From Rhipidocladum racemiflorum (taxonomy: Eukaryota > Streptophyta > Magnoliopsida > Poales > Poaceae): a DNA stretch of 64,000 nt. Numbering within the stretch: position 1 is the first letter of the stretch; every line of letters starts with the position of its first letter. The stretch is taken from contig CM070588.1 of NCBI GenBank assembly GCA_036346355.1, positions 1-64,000 on the forward strand, given 5' to 3'. Shown one piece after another: positions 42,457 to 53,504 of the stretch. The notes beneath the pieces were generated by a model. The model saw only the letters and a program-made list of their open reading frames with translations, made no database searches and was not told the origin of the DNA. A program made the position numbers and the translations under genes.

Positions 42457-44732
42457 ATGCCCACGATGTCGTCCCCTTCCTCCGTAGATGCCAATGCACC
42501 GCCCGCGTCCAAAGATTGGGCTGTCTCAGTGTCCACGGAGGGGCGCCTAGAGGAATTAGTCGCTAACGGGGTTCTTCCGGCGATGGTTTTGATCGGCGCG
42601 CGCCCGGCAGTGGGTGAGTGCTTTCCTACCCCCCGCCCAGAGAAGATAGTTGTTTTCGAGTCTTTTTTCTGGCGCGGATTTAGCCTACCCGCCAGTCCCT
42701 TTGCCGCGTGGCCTTATTCAATTCTATGGAATTGAGTTGGTTCACCTGAATCCCAATTCCATTCTCCAAATTTCTATCTTTGTCCATCTCTACGAAGCCT
42801 ACATTGGCATTAATTAGCTCTCACTTCTGCCTTTTTCGCCATCTTTTCCTCCTCAAGCCTTTCTCGAACAGGAGTGACCCTAGAGCGATCAGGGATGTTA
42901 GCTTTCAACTTTGGTATGGTTTGAAGAAATCTTACTTCGCCATTCCCTTCAAGACCTCCAACAAGGGTTGGCACCGAGAATGGTTCTATTGCTCCAATCT
43001 CGATCCATCCCTACCTCCTTTATTTGGGAAAAGCCCGTTGTTGCGCCCTCCTGGTCCTCGATGCCCCCAGATTGCGACATGGATCAGGTCAAAGATCTCC
43101 TGGGCGTAATCAACAAGATGAAGGAGAGAGGCCTGCATAGGGTTAGAATCGCCGCCAGCTTCCTCATTCACCGAGTGCAGCCCCTTAAGGAACGAATCTG
43201 CCTGGAATTCAAATACCTTGGGAGATTTGACCCTACTCGGGTGACGCCTGAGCGAGTTTTAGATGAGCTACTCCACCGGCGACTTGGCGACTTCTTTGCT
43301 CCAAACGCCCCGCTCGACTCCGGGGGGTGCCCAAGATCCTTTCGCCCTGGAAGTCCCCCCCGGTAACTTCGGGTCCTTAATCCACGTTGTAGTAGTGCTG
43401 TTTTACTGTGATCGTTTGCTAACTGGTTGCCTTTCTGCAGGATCAAGTAGCCTTCTTCGCCGCCCTGCTTCTCGAGTATTCTTCGTACCCAGGGGCGGAT
43501 CTAAAGAGGCCTCGCAGTCTGGCTGGTAGCCGGGATCTTTTGCTAGTGGTTCGGCCACTCGGAAGGATTCTAGACTATAAGGAGATCCGACAGGTTGGTT
43601 CTTCATGTTTGCTTTTTGTTGTGTCGCGTTATGATTTCTCCCTTTTTTGTCAGGAAACCGTCTGGTGACATTCCTGTTGGCATGCCGATTGGGGATCCTC
43701 AGGGGACCGTTCCTGTGGTCAGCCCAAGTCCTAACGATGCCCCGACTGGAATTGACTCTAGGGTCATCCCCAGTCGGGACACGGTGCCCTCGTCGACTGC
43801 CATTGCACCCGAGGACACCGACGTCGTCCTCGAATCGGCGCCACCTTTTTCACCACCTCAGTCGCGCCAAGGGTCATCCTCAGGCCCGATGGATCAGGGA
43901 GCCGTCGACTGCCCGCCCCCCTTAAGAAGAGTAGATCCCCGGGGACCGTGCGTGGCTCCACGCCGCAAGCCCGCTCTTCTGCGAGCTGTATGGGGCAGCG
44001 GAGCAGAAGAGTGGAACGATGTCGATGACGCTGCCGAGGATAAGGAGAGAGGGGAGCTCCTTGAGTATACCATCCACTGTGCCCGGCTGATCCGGGTAAT
44101 TCTTCCCTTTCTTGTTGTCTTCAGAGTCTAGGGGACCGCTCCGAGAGGTAGTCGGAATTCCTCCGGCGAGACCTCCCAGAAAGCAAGACACACAAGGAGT
44201 ACAACGACGAGCTAGAGAGAGTCCGAACCGAGTGCCAGACCGAACTTCGGGGGCTCCGAGCTGAAGTCCAAACCCTGCTCTTGGAGAAGGTGGACATTTC
44301 TGGCTCCCTCCAGGGTAAATGCTTTTTTGGTCGACTTGTCGCCATACTTGGCCGCTCTTCTCTACTTCTGCAGCTCGGGACTCCGCCCTCTCAGCTCGAG
44401 GACCAACTACAAGCGTCGGAGGAACAACGAGAGGTGTTGGAGGAGAAGCTCAAGGCAGCGGAGGGCCGAGAGTTTCAAGCTCGGACCAGCTTAGAGGGGG
44501 TGACACGAGTGCTGGAAGGTACGTGCTAGTTAAGACTCATCTGAGGGATCAGGCGACCAGAAGTGCTAGTCAAGTGCTGGCAATTGTGAAGTCACTCTAC
44601 CCTCGAGTGGATCTTGAGGCCATCAAGGAGGGCTTCGCCTGCACGGTGGACGACGACCAGACTACTGCTCTTCTTGAGGTCAAGGACACTTCGGAAGCTT
44701 TAGTAGAGAACCTTGACCTGAATCCTCTGTAA
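42457..44732 (+). pseudogene. Spliced gypsy-type transposon protein (PF04195-like), copy 1
   Basis: ATG at 42,457 starts MPTMSSPSSVDANAPPASKD, then VSVSTEGRLEELVANGVLP, GARPAVGECFPTPRPEKIV and FESFFWRGFSLPASPFAAWP. After frame breaks come GIELVHLNPNSILQISIFVH, LKPFSNR and TSNKGWHREWFYCSNLDPSL. I recognise this as the 'putative gypsy type transposon' domain of grass Tat-like elements. Introns with good GT-AG borders lie at 43,363-43,440, 43,594-43,653 and 44,315-44,373. The last part (44,125-44,530) is predicted coiled coil (EYNDELERVRTECQTEL, LEDQLQASEEQREVLEEKLK), and the end reads VDLEAIKEGFACTVDDDQ. In-frame TAG at about 44,150 and several frame shifts mark a pseudogene. Confidence 0.75.
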
Positions 44733-45988
44733 ATGCATAGGAGTAGGTATTTTAGGCAATGCAAAACATTTTAACGTGTATGTATGTCTAATTACTTTTG
44801 CCGCTTGATCCCTGTGTCTTGTCTTTCTCTGCTTGCCCTGACTCGTCCGAGTGGCTTGTTTTCTTGTTGAGCACTCCGCCCGACTGATCTAGCCCCCGAG
44901 CGCCGGGGCTCGGCTCATGGCACTTCAACCCAGACGCGCTTTTCGAGTGGCTAGGATTCGTCGTTAGGATCGGAGTTTCACCGTTCAGGATTTGCGCACT
45001 CAGACTTAGCAGGGGTTGGTACGGGAGGGAAATGGAGACAACTCAGGGGAGCGTGTGAGCGCGCAAGCTTGCACTTATTAAGTGTAACACCTGGCCTACT
45101 ACTTAGTTGGGCAACAACTGAGTCGTAGAGTAGGAACTTTTTATCTCAGGAAAGTGTGTACGCGCAAGCGTACACTTATTAAGTGTAGCTCCCGTCTTAC
45201 TGCTTAGTTGAGCAACAACTGAGTCGTAAGGCAAAAAATCAACTTTATCCACAATAACACAATCAAGTGAAGAATTTGAGTGTATCAGATCCTCCGAGTG
45301 GTACTTGGCTCCGTTGTTGGGGAATTTGGCAGTCAGCCCTTTTTGGGCTTGCTTCTGCCTGGGGTGGCTCTTAGCCTAGTGGTACCCGTTCTCGACTGGT
45401 GCGGTGTACGGCGTGAGGTCCAACATTGACCCATCGTGGGGTGTACCTTGTGACCATTGTTCTCGGTAATATCTGACCGCTTTGCGCGTGAGCCAGCGAT
45501 CGACCCAGCATTTGGCATATTACGAGAAGATTCTGATATGATTCGAAAGGTACCCAGGTCCGTTTGATACGATCCCTGGCAGCTTGGCCCAGCATGGAGC
45601 GTACCATATCCCAAATTGGGCTGGGCCTGATGGTACTAATGCTCGATGATTTCGAAGCATAGTTGACAGCCCATCGTGGGGCGTACCCTAGGTCAGGTCC
45701 AGACAAAGCGTGGAATTTTGGCTGTAACTATCTTGTCTTCTTGGATTAAATCGATCATAATGGCTTTGTTGTCTCACGAGGTGTCTTCAGTTTGACGGCA
45801 TGCTCGTTCACGTCTGGTTCGGCTTCTCATGCTAACACGGAACCGCTTCAGGTTCCCACGCCAGCATTTATTTGAAGCTTTTCGACTTCCTCGCTCTGGG
45901 TATATAGGGTGTCACCGCTTTGAGAATGATCACCCATTTCCCAATCCTGATTTGCCCGCCGGCCCTTGACCTCTCCTGCGAATCTTCG
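44733..45988. other. Downstream flank with tandem stem-loops and repeated motifs
   Basis: Two direct repeats 101 bp apart (from 45,061 and 45,162) share GCGCAAGC, CACTTATTAAGTGTA and CAACAACTGAGTCGTA. The second contains a perfect 8-bp stem with a GCAA loop at 45,156-45,175. At 45,428, 45,590 and 45,668 the motif CCCATCGTGGGGCGTACC recurs, as in the upstream flank. No coding frame. Confidence 0.6.
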
Positions 45989-46198
45989 ATGGCCGACGCT
46001 CCGCCGGCGCCTGCCGACGAGGAGGCCCTCCTTGCCGAGCTATGGGCCGACTTCGAGCTCGCCATGGCCAAGCTCGCGGAGCAGGAGGCCGCCATCCGCG
46101 ACACTGCCGACGTCGACGTGCTGATTGAGGCCGTCCCGAAGCTTGCCGAGGCGAGGGACGCCCTCATTGAGGCCGTAGGTCGCGCGCGCCGCGGTTAG
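45989..46198 (+). CDS. Small acidic helical protein of a gypsy-type element, copy 1
   Basis: ATG at 45,989 opens a complete 69-residue frame beginning MADAPPAPADEEALLAELWA and continuing with alanine/glutamate/leucine-rich sequence (AMAKLAEQEAAIRDTADVDV, IEAVPKLAEARDALIEAVGR), ending TAG. It is almost certainly alpha-helical. Similar short acidic frames accompany PF04195-type elements in grasses as I recall them. It lies 1.26 kb downstream of the transposon protein, same strand, and is duplicated at 63,936. GC content is much higher than its flanks. No biochemical role can be assigned. Confidence 0.45.
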   Translation: MADAPPAPADEEALLAELWADFELAMAKLAEQEAAIRDTADVDVLIEAVPKLAEARDALIEAVGRARRG

Positions 46199-47154
46199 GT
46201 TTCCCATATGAACTTTCGTCTTTGTTTGCCCTTTTCCCTGTTTGTCTGGCTTTTGAATCTGCCTAAGTGGCCTATCCCCTTGCATTTAAGCACTCCGTCC
46301 GACAAGTCTAGCCCCCGGGTGCCGGGAGTCTGCTCATGGCCCAATTCAATGACGCACAAGATTAAGTCCTTAGTGATTATCAGGCGAGACTTTCACAAAC
46401 CCAAGGTGCTTCCCACACCCAATGTGCTTCCCGCACCCACCCTTTCCACCAACCACTCACTCGAATGAAAACCCTTTTGTTCAACCAATGAAATTCGCTG
46501 TCATTGCACCACAAATTTTATAACAGTGGCTTTGCACCACAATTCCATATCTTATTAAATCAATATTAACATTATTTATTCAACCAAGACCAATGACATC
46601 CCCTATCATGGCTCATCATATTTTATTACATTCCCACCACAATTCCATATTTCATTAAGTCAAAATTAACTTGTATTATCATGATCCGAACCCATCGTAC
46701 CACTAAGCACAAACTATCGCACTATACTATCACATCATAACATATAAGTTATCATAATTTCTTATACTAGGGACACAATGAAACATGGATTATCAATATG
46801 GAGGTATGAACAATTAGAATAACTACCTACCTAACTTTAACATCATCATTTATATAAATTAGCAATGCATGTTTAAAGCGATTTACAAATCATTTGTAAA
46901 ACAAAGAGGCACAAAATGCGTCAATGTAGACTTGCCTTATTTCTTTGCCTGCAGAAGGCGTCAACTTCTTTGCAATCGGTTTACTTCGTCGACGATAGCT
47001 AATTCTTCAACTATGTGCAAAACGGGGCGATAAATAAATAATAGAATATAAATAAAATCTAAAAACACAAAAATAATACGGGCAACAAGAGGATTTTATA
47101 TGAATCTTAGGCAAAAGTATATGATCATATATGTATTCCAATAAGGAAGGAGGA
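46199..47154. other. AT-rich intergenic sequence
   Basis: 46,285-46,345 repeats a module seen at 44,875 (CACTCCG..CGAC..., CTAGCCCCCGGGTGCCGGG). The phrase CACCACAATTCCATAT recurs at about 46,534 and 46,637. No coding frame. Confidence 0.5.
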
Positions 47155-48242
47155 TTTGCACCACCACAAGAGTATCACAAACATGCTATAGCCTTAATTG
47201 GATCTGGCATGGGTGTCAATCCAGAAATTATTGATGAAAATAACAAGCAGCAGACCTATTTCACTGTTAGACACAGTGCTGGTGAGTATGTTTATCCGAT
47301 CTATTTGCATTAGATATATGGTGGTGATCTTCATGTGTGGTTATTTGACATCTTAAGCGTATAGATTTCATTTGGACTTGATTGTGTATATAATCTACCT
47401 AATGCTAGATTATGTGTGGAATATAACCTATCTAATGTATGTGTAGTTTTAGTTGGTATATGTGTGTTATGTAACATACCTAATGTACGTGTAGTTCTTG
47501 TTCTTCGCGAAGTTGCGGTGTTTTTTTTCTCTTGTCGGCACGCGTGCTGGAGGCTTCTTGTTGTGGTTATTATCGGTTAGTCGTTTTTGCTCGAATCTCT
47601 TTGTATATTCTTCCCATTCTTCAGCTTCGAACAGTTTGCTCGAATGTGTTTGGGGCTACAACACTCTAAGCATGTGATCGTGTCAGCTATCTCTCTCCTC
47701 TTACATATGTTTGAAAATTTGTGAGCGACAAGTGCAAGCTTATAAAATTATACATCTAAATAAAAATTTGAGTTATCAATAACGAAATAATACATGAATG
47801 TATCGTCCTCATCAGATTAAAGTTAAACCAGTGAACACAAAAGAAATTCGTCTTAATATAGTCATAGTGAAACTTAACCCTCCAAACTGAAGTCCGAGTG
47901 AAAACTCAATACGAAATAGGTCATGTCCTATAGTGTCGGTGCCGAATTTGAGACACTCAACCTGCAAATGATAGAAACACATGTATAACCATAGTTGGAA
48001 AAAACACTAGCGCTAAAAATGTGAAAAGATTTAATTGTCTATGCTATGGTTAGCCCCTCTATCACTCTCTGAACAGCAGCATAAGTAGCCCAATCTGGAA
48101 CAGGACGCACCAGTAGTGTCTTCACACTATGTGTCTAAGGTCTAAACTGCCATTTCATAGAAAATACTAGGTTTCAAAAGATAATATAATTTGCAAACGG
48201 TTATGGTTTCAAACATCTTCATGTGCTACGGTTATGATTTAG
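47155..48242 (+). repeat. Large inverted repeat 1, left arm (1.09 kb)
   Basis: Reverse complement of 48,538-49,616 with frequent substitutions and indels. Contains (plus strand, about 47,182-47,285) the papain-like His segment HAIALIGSGMGV and YFTVRHSAG. It also contains (minus strand, about 47,550-47,740) a remnant of a gag-like zinc knuckle. Confidence 0.88.
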
Positions 48243-48537
48243 TTTAGGGTTTAGGCGAGGTAGGGCACAATTTCAAACCGGTCTGAATAATTTGATCGAT
48301 ACAGTTTTTGTCGGGGACCACCGAAATAGGCTAATTTTGGTAAAATTTGAAACCTTGACTTTACATCGCCTGGTTCTGTATTTATTTATTTATTATTTGT
48401 TAGAAGAAAAATCAGAACTATCCTATCCATTGCAAGGAAGTAAAAGAATCAAATGCTGGCGCCACACATGATCCTTCCATTGGGTCTATAATTGTAATAG
48501 CTATGGTGTGCATGTCAAATGCAGAATGAGACGTTTG
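48243..48537. other. Spacer between arms of inverted repeat 1
   Basis: 295 bp, AT-rich, no frame; contains GTTTAGGGTTTAGG near 48,243. Confidence 0.6.
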
Positions 48538-49616
48538 AAACCATAATCGTAGCACATGGAGACGTTTGAAACCATAACCGTCTGCAAATTATACTATCTT
48601 CTAAAACCTAGTATATTATATGAAATGGTCGTTTGGGCCTTCGACGCATAGTGTGAAGATACTACTGGTGCGTTTTGTTCCAGATTGGGCTACTTATGTG
48701 GTAGAGGGGCTAGCCATGGTATATACAATGAAATCTTCTCACATTTTTAGCGCTAGCGTTTTATTTTTCATTTCAACCATGGTTATACATGTGTTTGTCA
48801 TTTACAAGTTGAGTGTTTCAAATTCGGCACTGAAACTGTAAGACATGACGTACTTCGTATTGAGTTATTTACTCGTACTTCAACTTAGAGGGTTAAGTTT
48901 CACTATGACTATGTTCAGACGAATTTCTTTTGTTTGCACTAGTTTGACTTCAATCTGATGAGCACGACCTATTCAGGTACTAGTTTGTTATTAATAACTC
49001 AAATTTTTATTTAGACGTATAATCTGATGAGATTGCACTTGTCGCTCGCAAAGTTTTAAGCATCTACAAAAAAGGTGAGGAAAAGAGGTGGCACGATCAC
49101 CTGCTTCGAGTGTGGTGGCCCTAACATTTGAGCAAACTGCCCCAAGCTGGAGAATGGCAAGAATGTCCAAGACGGTCCAAGGAAAAACGACTACACCGAC
49201 AAGAATTGCAACAAGAAACCTCTAGCTCGCGTGTTGACGTGAGAGAAAAAGCACCACAACTTTGCCAAGAACAAGAACTACACGTACACTAGGTATATTA
49301 TATAACACACATACCGACTAGAACTACACGTACATTAGGTAGGTTATATTCCACACATAATCTAGCATTAGGTAGATTATATTCACACAATCTAGTCTAA
49401 ATTGAATCCATACGCTCAAGATGTCAGATGCCCATACATGAAGATCATCACTATATACCTCATGCAAATAGGTCGGATGAGCATACTCACCAGCACTGTC
49501 TTTAACAGTGAAATAGGTCTGCTGTTTGTTATTTTATCAATAATTTTCGGCTTGACACCCATGCCAGATCCAATTAAAGCTATAGCATGTTTTGGATACT
49601 CTTGTGGTGGTGCAAA
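48538..49616 (-). repeat. Large inverted repeat 1, right arm (1.08 kb)
   Basis: Pairs with 47,155-48,242. At 49,075-49,250 the plus strand reads a retroelement-type zinc knuckle CFECGGPNI-stop-ANCPKLENGK. The outer end is the last exon of the papain-like pseudogene. Confidence 0.88.
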
Positions 49617-50451
49617 ATATATATCACCACCACGAACAAAACGAAAAAGTCTCCCTACGTCGATACCACAAACCAACGGATAGCCGTTGGCAATTAGGCG
49701 TGCCATGAAGTGAACATCAGTGACATCAACACTAGAATAACTATTAATCAAGATACAAGGAGGGGGAGGATCATAAACCCCATGATACATGGAACACTGT
49801 TAGTTTTAGCCAAGTAGGGGATATTATCAAATCCTCCCTGTAGATAAATTCTTGTCTGAAACCCAAGTAGCCAACTAGTAAAAGCTCCATATTCATCTAT
49901 AAAGTTAGCAACATGGATGGTAGGTGCTCGGCAAGCACCATACCGGACGGCGTCATGGATCCTCATCTTAGCATCGAGAGCAGCAATAAATGAATACAAC
50001 GCACAATGATCTGAAAATAAAATTATATCAGTACATGCGAGATTTTGCAAACACAATAAAATTCGAGTAAAATGCTAAATGCTCACGTATTTGTCCCTGG
50101 TTGTAGATCATAAATTCCAAACTCACTATTAACAATCGTTCCAGTTAATTTCCAATCATATACGCTTTGTGCAACAAATAATTTATTAACAAGTCACGGC
50201 AAACATAGAGGAAAAAATAACTAAAGTAGCATTAAAAACTCTAAAAGTACTCACCTCGCATCCACATGTACAACAGAAAAATGACGGATGTCTCGGATAT
50301 CTCGGACAAGTTCAATTGGCAAGGCTGTCTCTGCCTCCCCTATGCCGCCGTTGACTCGGGCAAAGTTTTTCATATGCCCAATGGTTGGAGGTGCAACAGG
50401 CATCGGGTAACCACATCTTGGGGGTGGAACTGGGTGACCAGGTTCTATCAT
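49480..50451 (-). pseudogene. Papain-like cysteine peptidase (C1A family) pseudogene
   Basis: Minus-strand exon pieces in order. 50,251-50,451: MIEPGHPVPPPRCGYPMPVA. 50,090-50,172: SVYDWKLTGTIVNSEFG, like the start of a mature papain domain. 49,750-50,020 after an AG acceptor: DHCALYSFIAALDAKMRIHD. Then FIDEYGAFTSWLLGFQ, ARLIANGYPLVCGIDVGR and HAIALIGSGMGVKPK. In papains the active-site segment is CGSCWAF and the later ones are HAV..VGYG and YWIVKNSWG. Here the Cys segment is altered to CALYSF. The His is kept, and the third motif (YFTVRHSAG, best seen in the left arm) has His where the catalytic Asn should be. Inactivity is therefore likely even apart from frame breaks. It partly overlaps inverted repeat 1. 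Confidence 0.6.
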
Positions 50452-51026
50452 CCTGTAGAATTAGTGCCGTGTCATGTGGTCATGGTGAAGAATCATGTGG
50501 AGGTCCATCCTTGTTTGTGATGAGTATTTGACTTTATTTGAGCTAGGTTTGCTCAGATTTGAGTTTGGATTTTGAATTGAAAGCATTTTGATTTGTGTCG
50601 CCTTGTTAGGTTGCGGCGGACCATAGGTCCAGTGCTTAGTGTTTGCGCCGGACCAAGGGAACCAAGTAACAGACACTGCAGCCATTGCCGAGGCGTCGTG
50701 ATAACCATGATCTGAACTTATTACCATCGTCACAAGAGTCTTTTGTAATAGTAAATATTGCTAAGAGATTTTCTATGTGGAAAAAGTAATCTGGAGTGAG
50801 GAGTAAACCCTAGCTGTCACATAGAAGCGAGCTTGGTACTGTTCCTGGCTAGTTCTTCAAGCCACCACCGGCATTCATGGATCTTCCGTCGTCTCCCTTG
50901 ACCACCGGCTAGCCTCTGGCAATGCAGCCATCTCAGAAGATATCTGAAGATCCCTTACGGCACGGCTAGCCTCCAACACTACAGCCATCGCCCACCGACT
51001 AGCCTTCGGCATGGCTTAGCTTCTGG
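50452..51026. other. Intergenic, nothing recognised
   Basis: Short frames only. The phrase CGGCTAGCCT recurs around 50,905-51,005 within a GC-richer section. Confidence 0.4.
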
Positions 51027-51278
51027 GTGTCGACTTACAAACCATGTTGTCTCAGTTGATTGAGATTTTGTTAAATCTCAGTCACTTTGTCAGTTTCACA
51101 TTTATGCTGCAGATAGCATCACTTGTAAAGAGACTGCTTGGCTAGCTTCTAGGTGTCGACTTACAAACCATGTTGTCTCAGTTAACTGAGATTTTGTTAA
51201 ATCTCAGTCACTTTGTCAGTTTCACATTTATGCTGTAGATAGCATCACTTGTAAAGAGACTGCTTGCAGCTCGGCGCC
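51027..51278. repeat. 126-bp tandem duplication
   Basis: GTGTCGACTTACAAACCATG starts both units, at 51,027 and 51,153, and each runs to GTAAAGAGACTGCTTG. The second unit is also the outer end of inverted repeat 2. Confidence 0.9.
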
Positions 51279-52153
51279 ATGAAGTGTCATAACTGTTTAC
51301 AAAGAAATGTATAGGTACTATTTCCTCCTCTGTAATATGAACTTTCAGCATTTAGTTATCAATTGTTTTTTTTATAGCAAGTTTGAAATTGCAGTTATCT
51401 ATTTTAGCTTTTAGTTTTTCATACATTAAGATTCTCAGTTTCTAAACAAGTTTGTTGCATGTTCACATCTTCCAACGGACATAAGAAAGTTTCAGAAAAT
51501 AAGTATTTTAACAGTATGGATTTGGATACTACCTCGATGAATATTTTTAAAGCAATCATTAGTGGATTTATTTCGTTACCATTCAGATTTATCTATCGAT
51601 AATCATAGATCTGTCAAAGTGGATTTTAGTTTTTCAGACTTGTTGAGAAATCTTTAGATAGTTAGCTTTATTTTACTTAGGAATCTGCTTTTACCTAAAT
51701 AACTGAACTTTATGTTACAGGAGAGTTTTCACTATTTCGTATCATCATGCGAAGTACCATAATCTGTAATTTAGTTAAAACCAAGTGACATTATTGTAAT
51801 GATGAAGAAAAATATTCTATTAAATGTTGTTATATCAATTGAATCTGTTACACTGATTCATCAATCTATAGGGTGGTTGGATCTGTTGCCATGTTGATAT
51901 TTATTTCGCATGATAAATATTTGGCAAAAATACGAAAAAAATCTTTAAGAAGTTGATAAAGAACTTTTAGATTTGTTACACTACGCCCTGAGCAAACCAT
52001 GGCGGTAAGTTTTTACCATTATTAGATTTTACATGTGAATTATTATATTAATAACGTTTTAATTTTTGTTTATAATCAGGTCTACACCGAATGATATTCT
52101 TAATCATCTTATATTGTAGAGTTTTGAAAAGAAAATGATTGCTATAGTTACCT
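51153..52153 (+). repeat. Large inverted repeat 2, left arm (1.0 kb)
   Basis: Reverse complement of 52,244-53,258. Outer end GTGTCGACTTACAAACCATG; inner end AATGATTGCTATAGTTACCT. Only 90 bp separate the arms. Confidence 0.92.
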
Positions 52154-52243
52154 CCATATGGTACTAGATATTTTGAATAAATGCAGTACCAGATATTTTG
52201 AGTGCATTTGGGATTTCAATCCTAGACTCCATCCAAAGCTTAA
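52154..52243. other. Loop of inverted repeat 2
   Basis: 90 bp containing two copies of a phrase (GTACTAGATATTTTGA and GTACCAGATATTTTGA). Confidence 0.8.
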
Positions 52244-53258
52244 AGGTAACTATTGCAATTATTTTCTTTCTAAAACTCCACAATATAGGATGATTAAGAA
52301 TATCATTCGGTGTAGACCTGATTATAAACAAAAATTAAAACTTTATTAATATAATAATTCAAATGCAAAATCTAGTAACGGTAAAAAACTTACCATCTTA
52401 GTTTTACTAAGGGTGTGGGTAACAAATCTAAAAGTTCTTTGTCAACTTCTTTAGGATTTTTTGGTATTTTTGCCAAATATTTATCATGCAAAATAAATAT
52501 CAACATGGCAACAGATCCAACCACCCTGTGTTGATAGATTGATGAATCTTGTGTAACAGATTCAATTGATATAACATCTAATATAATATTTTTCTTCATG
52601 ATTATAGAATGTCACTTGGTTTGAACATAGAGTACAGATTATGATACTTCGCTTGATGATACGAAATAGTAAAAACTTGCAAAATAAAGTTTAGCTATTT
52701 AGGTAAAAGCAACTAACTAAAGTAAAATAAAACTAACTACCTGAAGACTTCTTTTGACAAGTCTGAAAATCCAAAATCCCTTTTGACAGATCTGTGATTA
52801 TCAATAGATAAATCTGGATTGTAACAAAATAAATCCACTAGAGTGATTGCTTTAGAAATATCTATCGAAGTAGCATCCAAATCCATGCTGTTAAAATACT
52901 TCTTTTCTGGAACCTTCTTATGTCCGTTGGAACGTGTACATGCAACAAACTTGCCTAGAAACTGAAGAGAATCTTCATGTATCAAAAATTAAAAGCTAAA
53001 AAAGATAACTGGAATATCAAACTTGCTATAAAAAATAATTGATAACTAAATGTTCAAAGTTCATATTACAGAGGAGGAAATACTACCTAGACATTTATTT
53101 GTAAACAGTTGTGATATCTCATGACGCCGAGCTACAAGCAGTCTATTTACAAGTGATGCCATCTGCAGCATAAATGAGAGGCCATGTAAAACTGACAAAT
53201 TGACTGAGATTTAACAAAATCTCAGTTAACTGAGATAACATGGTTTGTAAGTCAACAC
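52244..53258 (-). repeat. Large inverted repeat 2, right arm, with two open minus-strand frames
   Basis: Pairs with 51,153-52,153. On the minus strand this arm keeps open pieces at 52,737-52,985 (MIHEDSLQFLGKFVACTRSN, then YNPDLSIDNHRSVKRDFG) and 52,390-52,599 (VDKELLDLLPTPLVKLRW). The matching left-arm sequence is broken by stops. Possibly exons of one gene that was copied inversely; family not recognised. Confidence 0.88.
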
Positions 53259-53378
53259 TTGCAACTGGCCTAGCTTACAGATACAAACGGTGGAAATTTT
53301 TAGTTATCCTACACCTACCATTGTGAAACCAAAATAAAATGAAGAAACAAGAGGATTTATTCTATGCTAGACAAAATT
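53259..53378. other. Short flank, nothing recognised
   Basis: 120 bp, AT-rich. Confidence 0.5.
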
Positions 53379-53504
53379 GTTAGAGATAGTCCTGTTATTC
53401 TAGTCTATATTAGAGATAGAGTCCTATTCCTATTCCTATCCCTCATGTACTCTATATATTGTGGCCATTAGCCCTCATATTGAATACAAGTGCTATTCAT
53501 AACA
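53379..53504 (+). repeat. 5' LTR of the non-coding element
   Basis: 126 bp; internal duplication of the phrase TTAGAGATAG. Ends ACAAGTGCTATTCATAACA, identical to the copia A LTR end. Confidence 0.85.

Larger units (their letters stand above)
37804..46053 (+). repeat. Segmental duplication, copy 1
   Basis: Matches 55,764-64,000 in the same orientation; offset drifts from 17,960 to 17,947 through small indels. The match begins inside copia B reverse transcriptase (TCTCAATGAAACTG) and is still running when the window ends. Confidence 0.97.
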
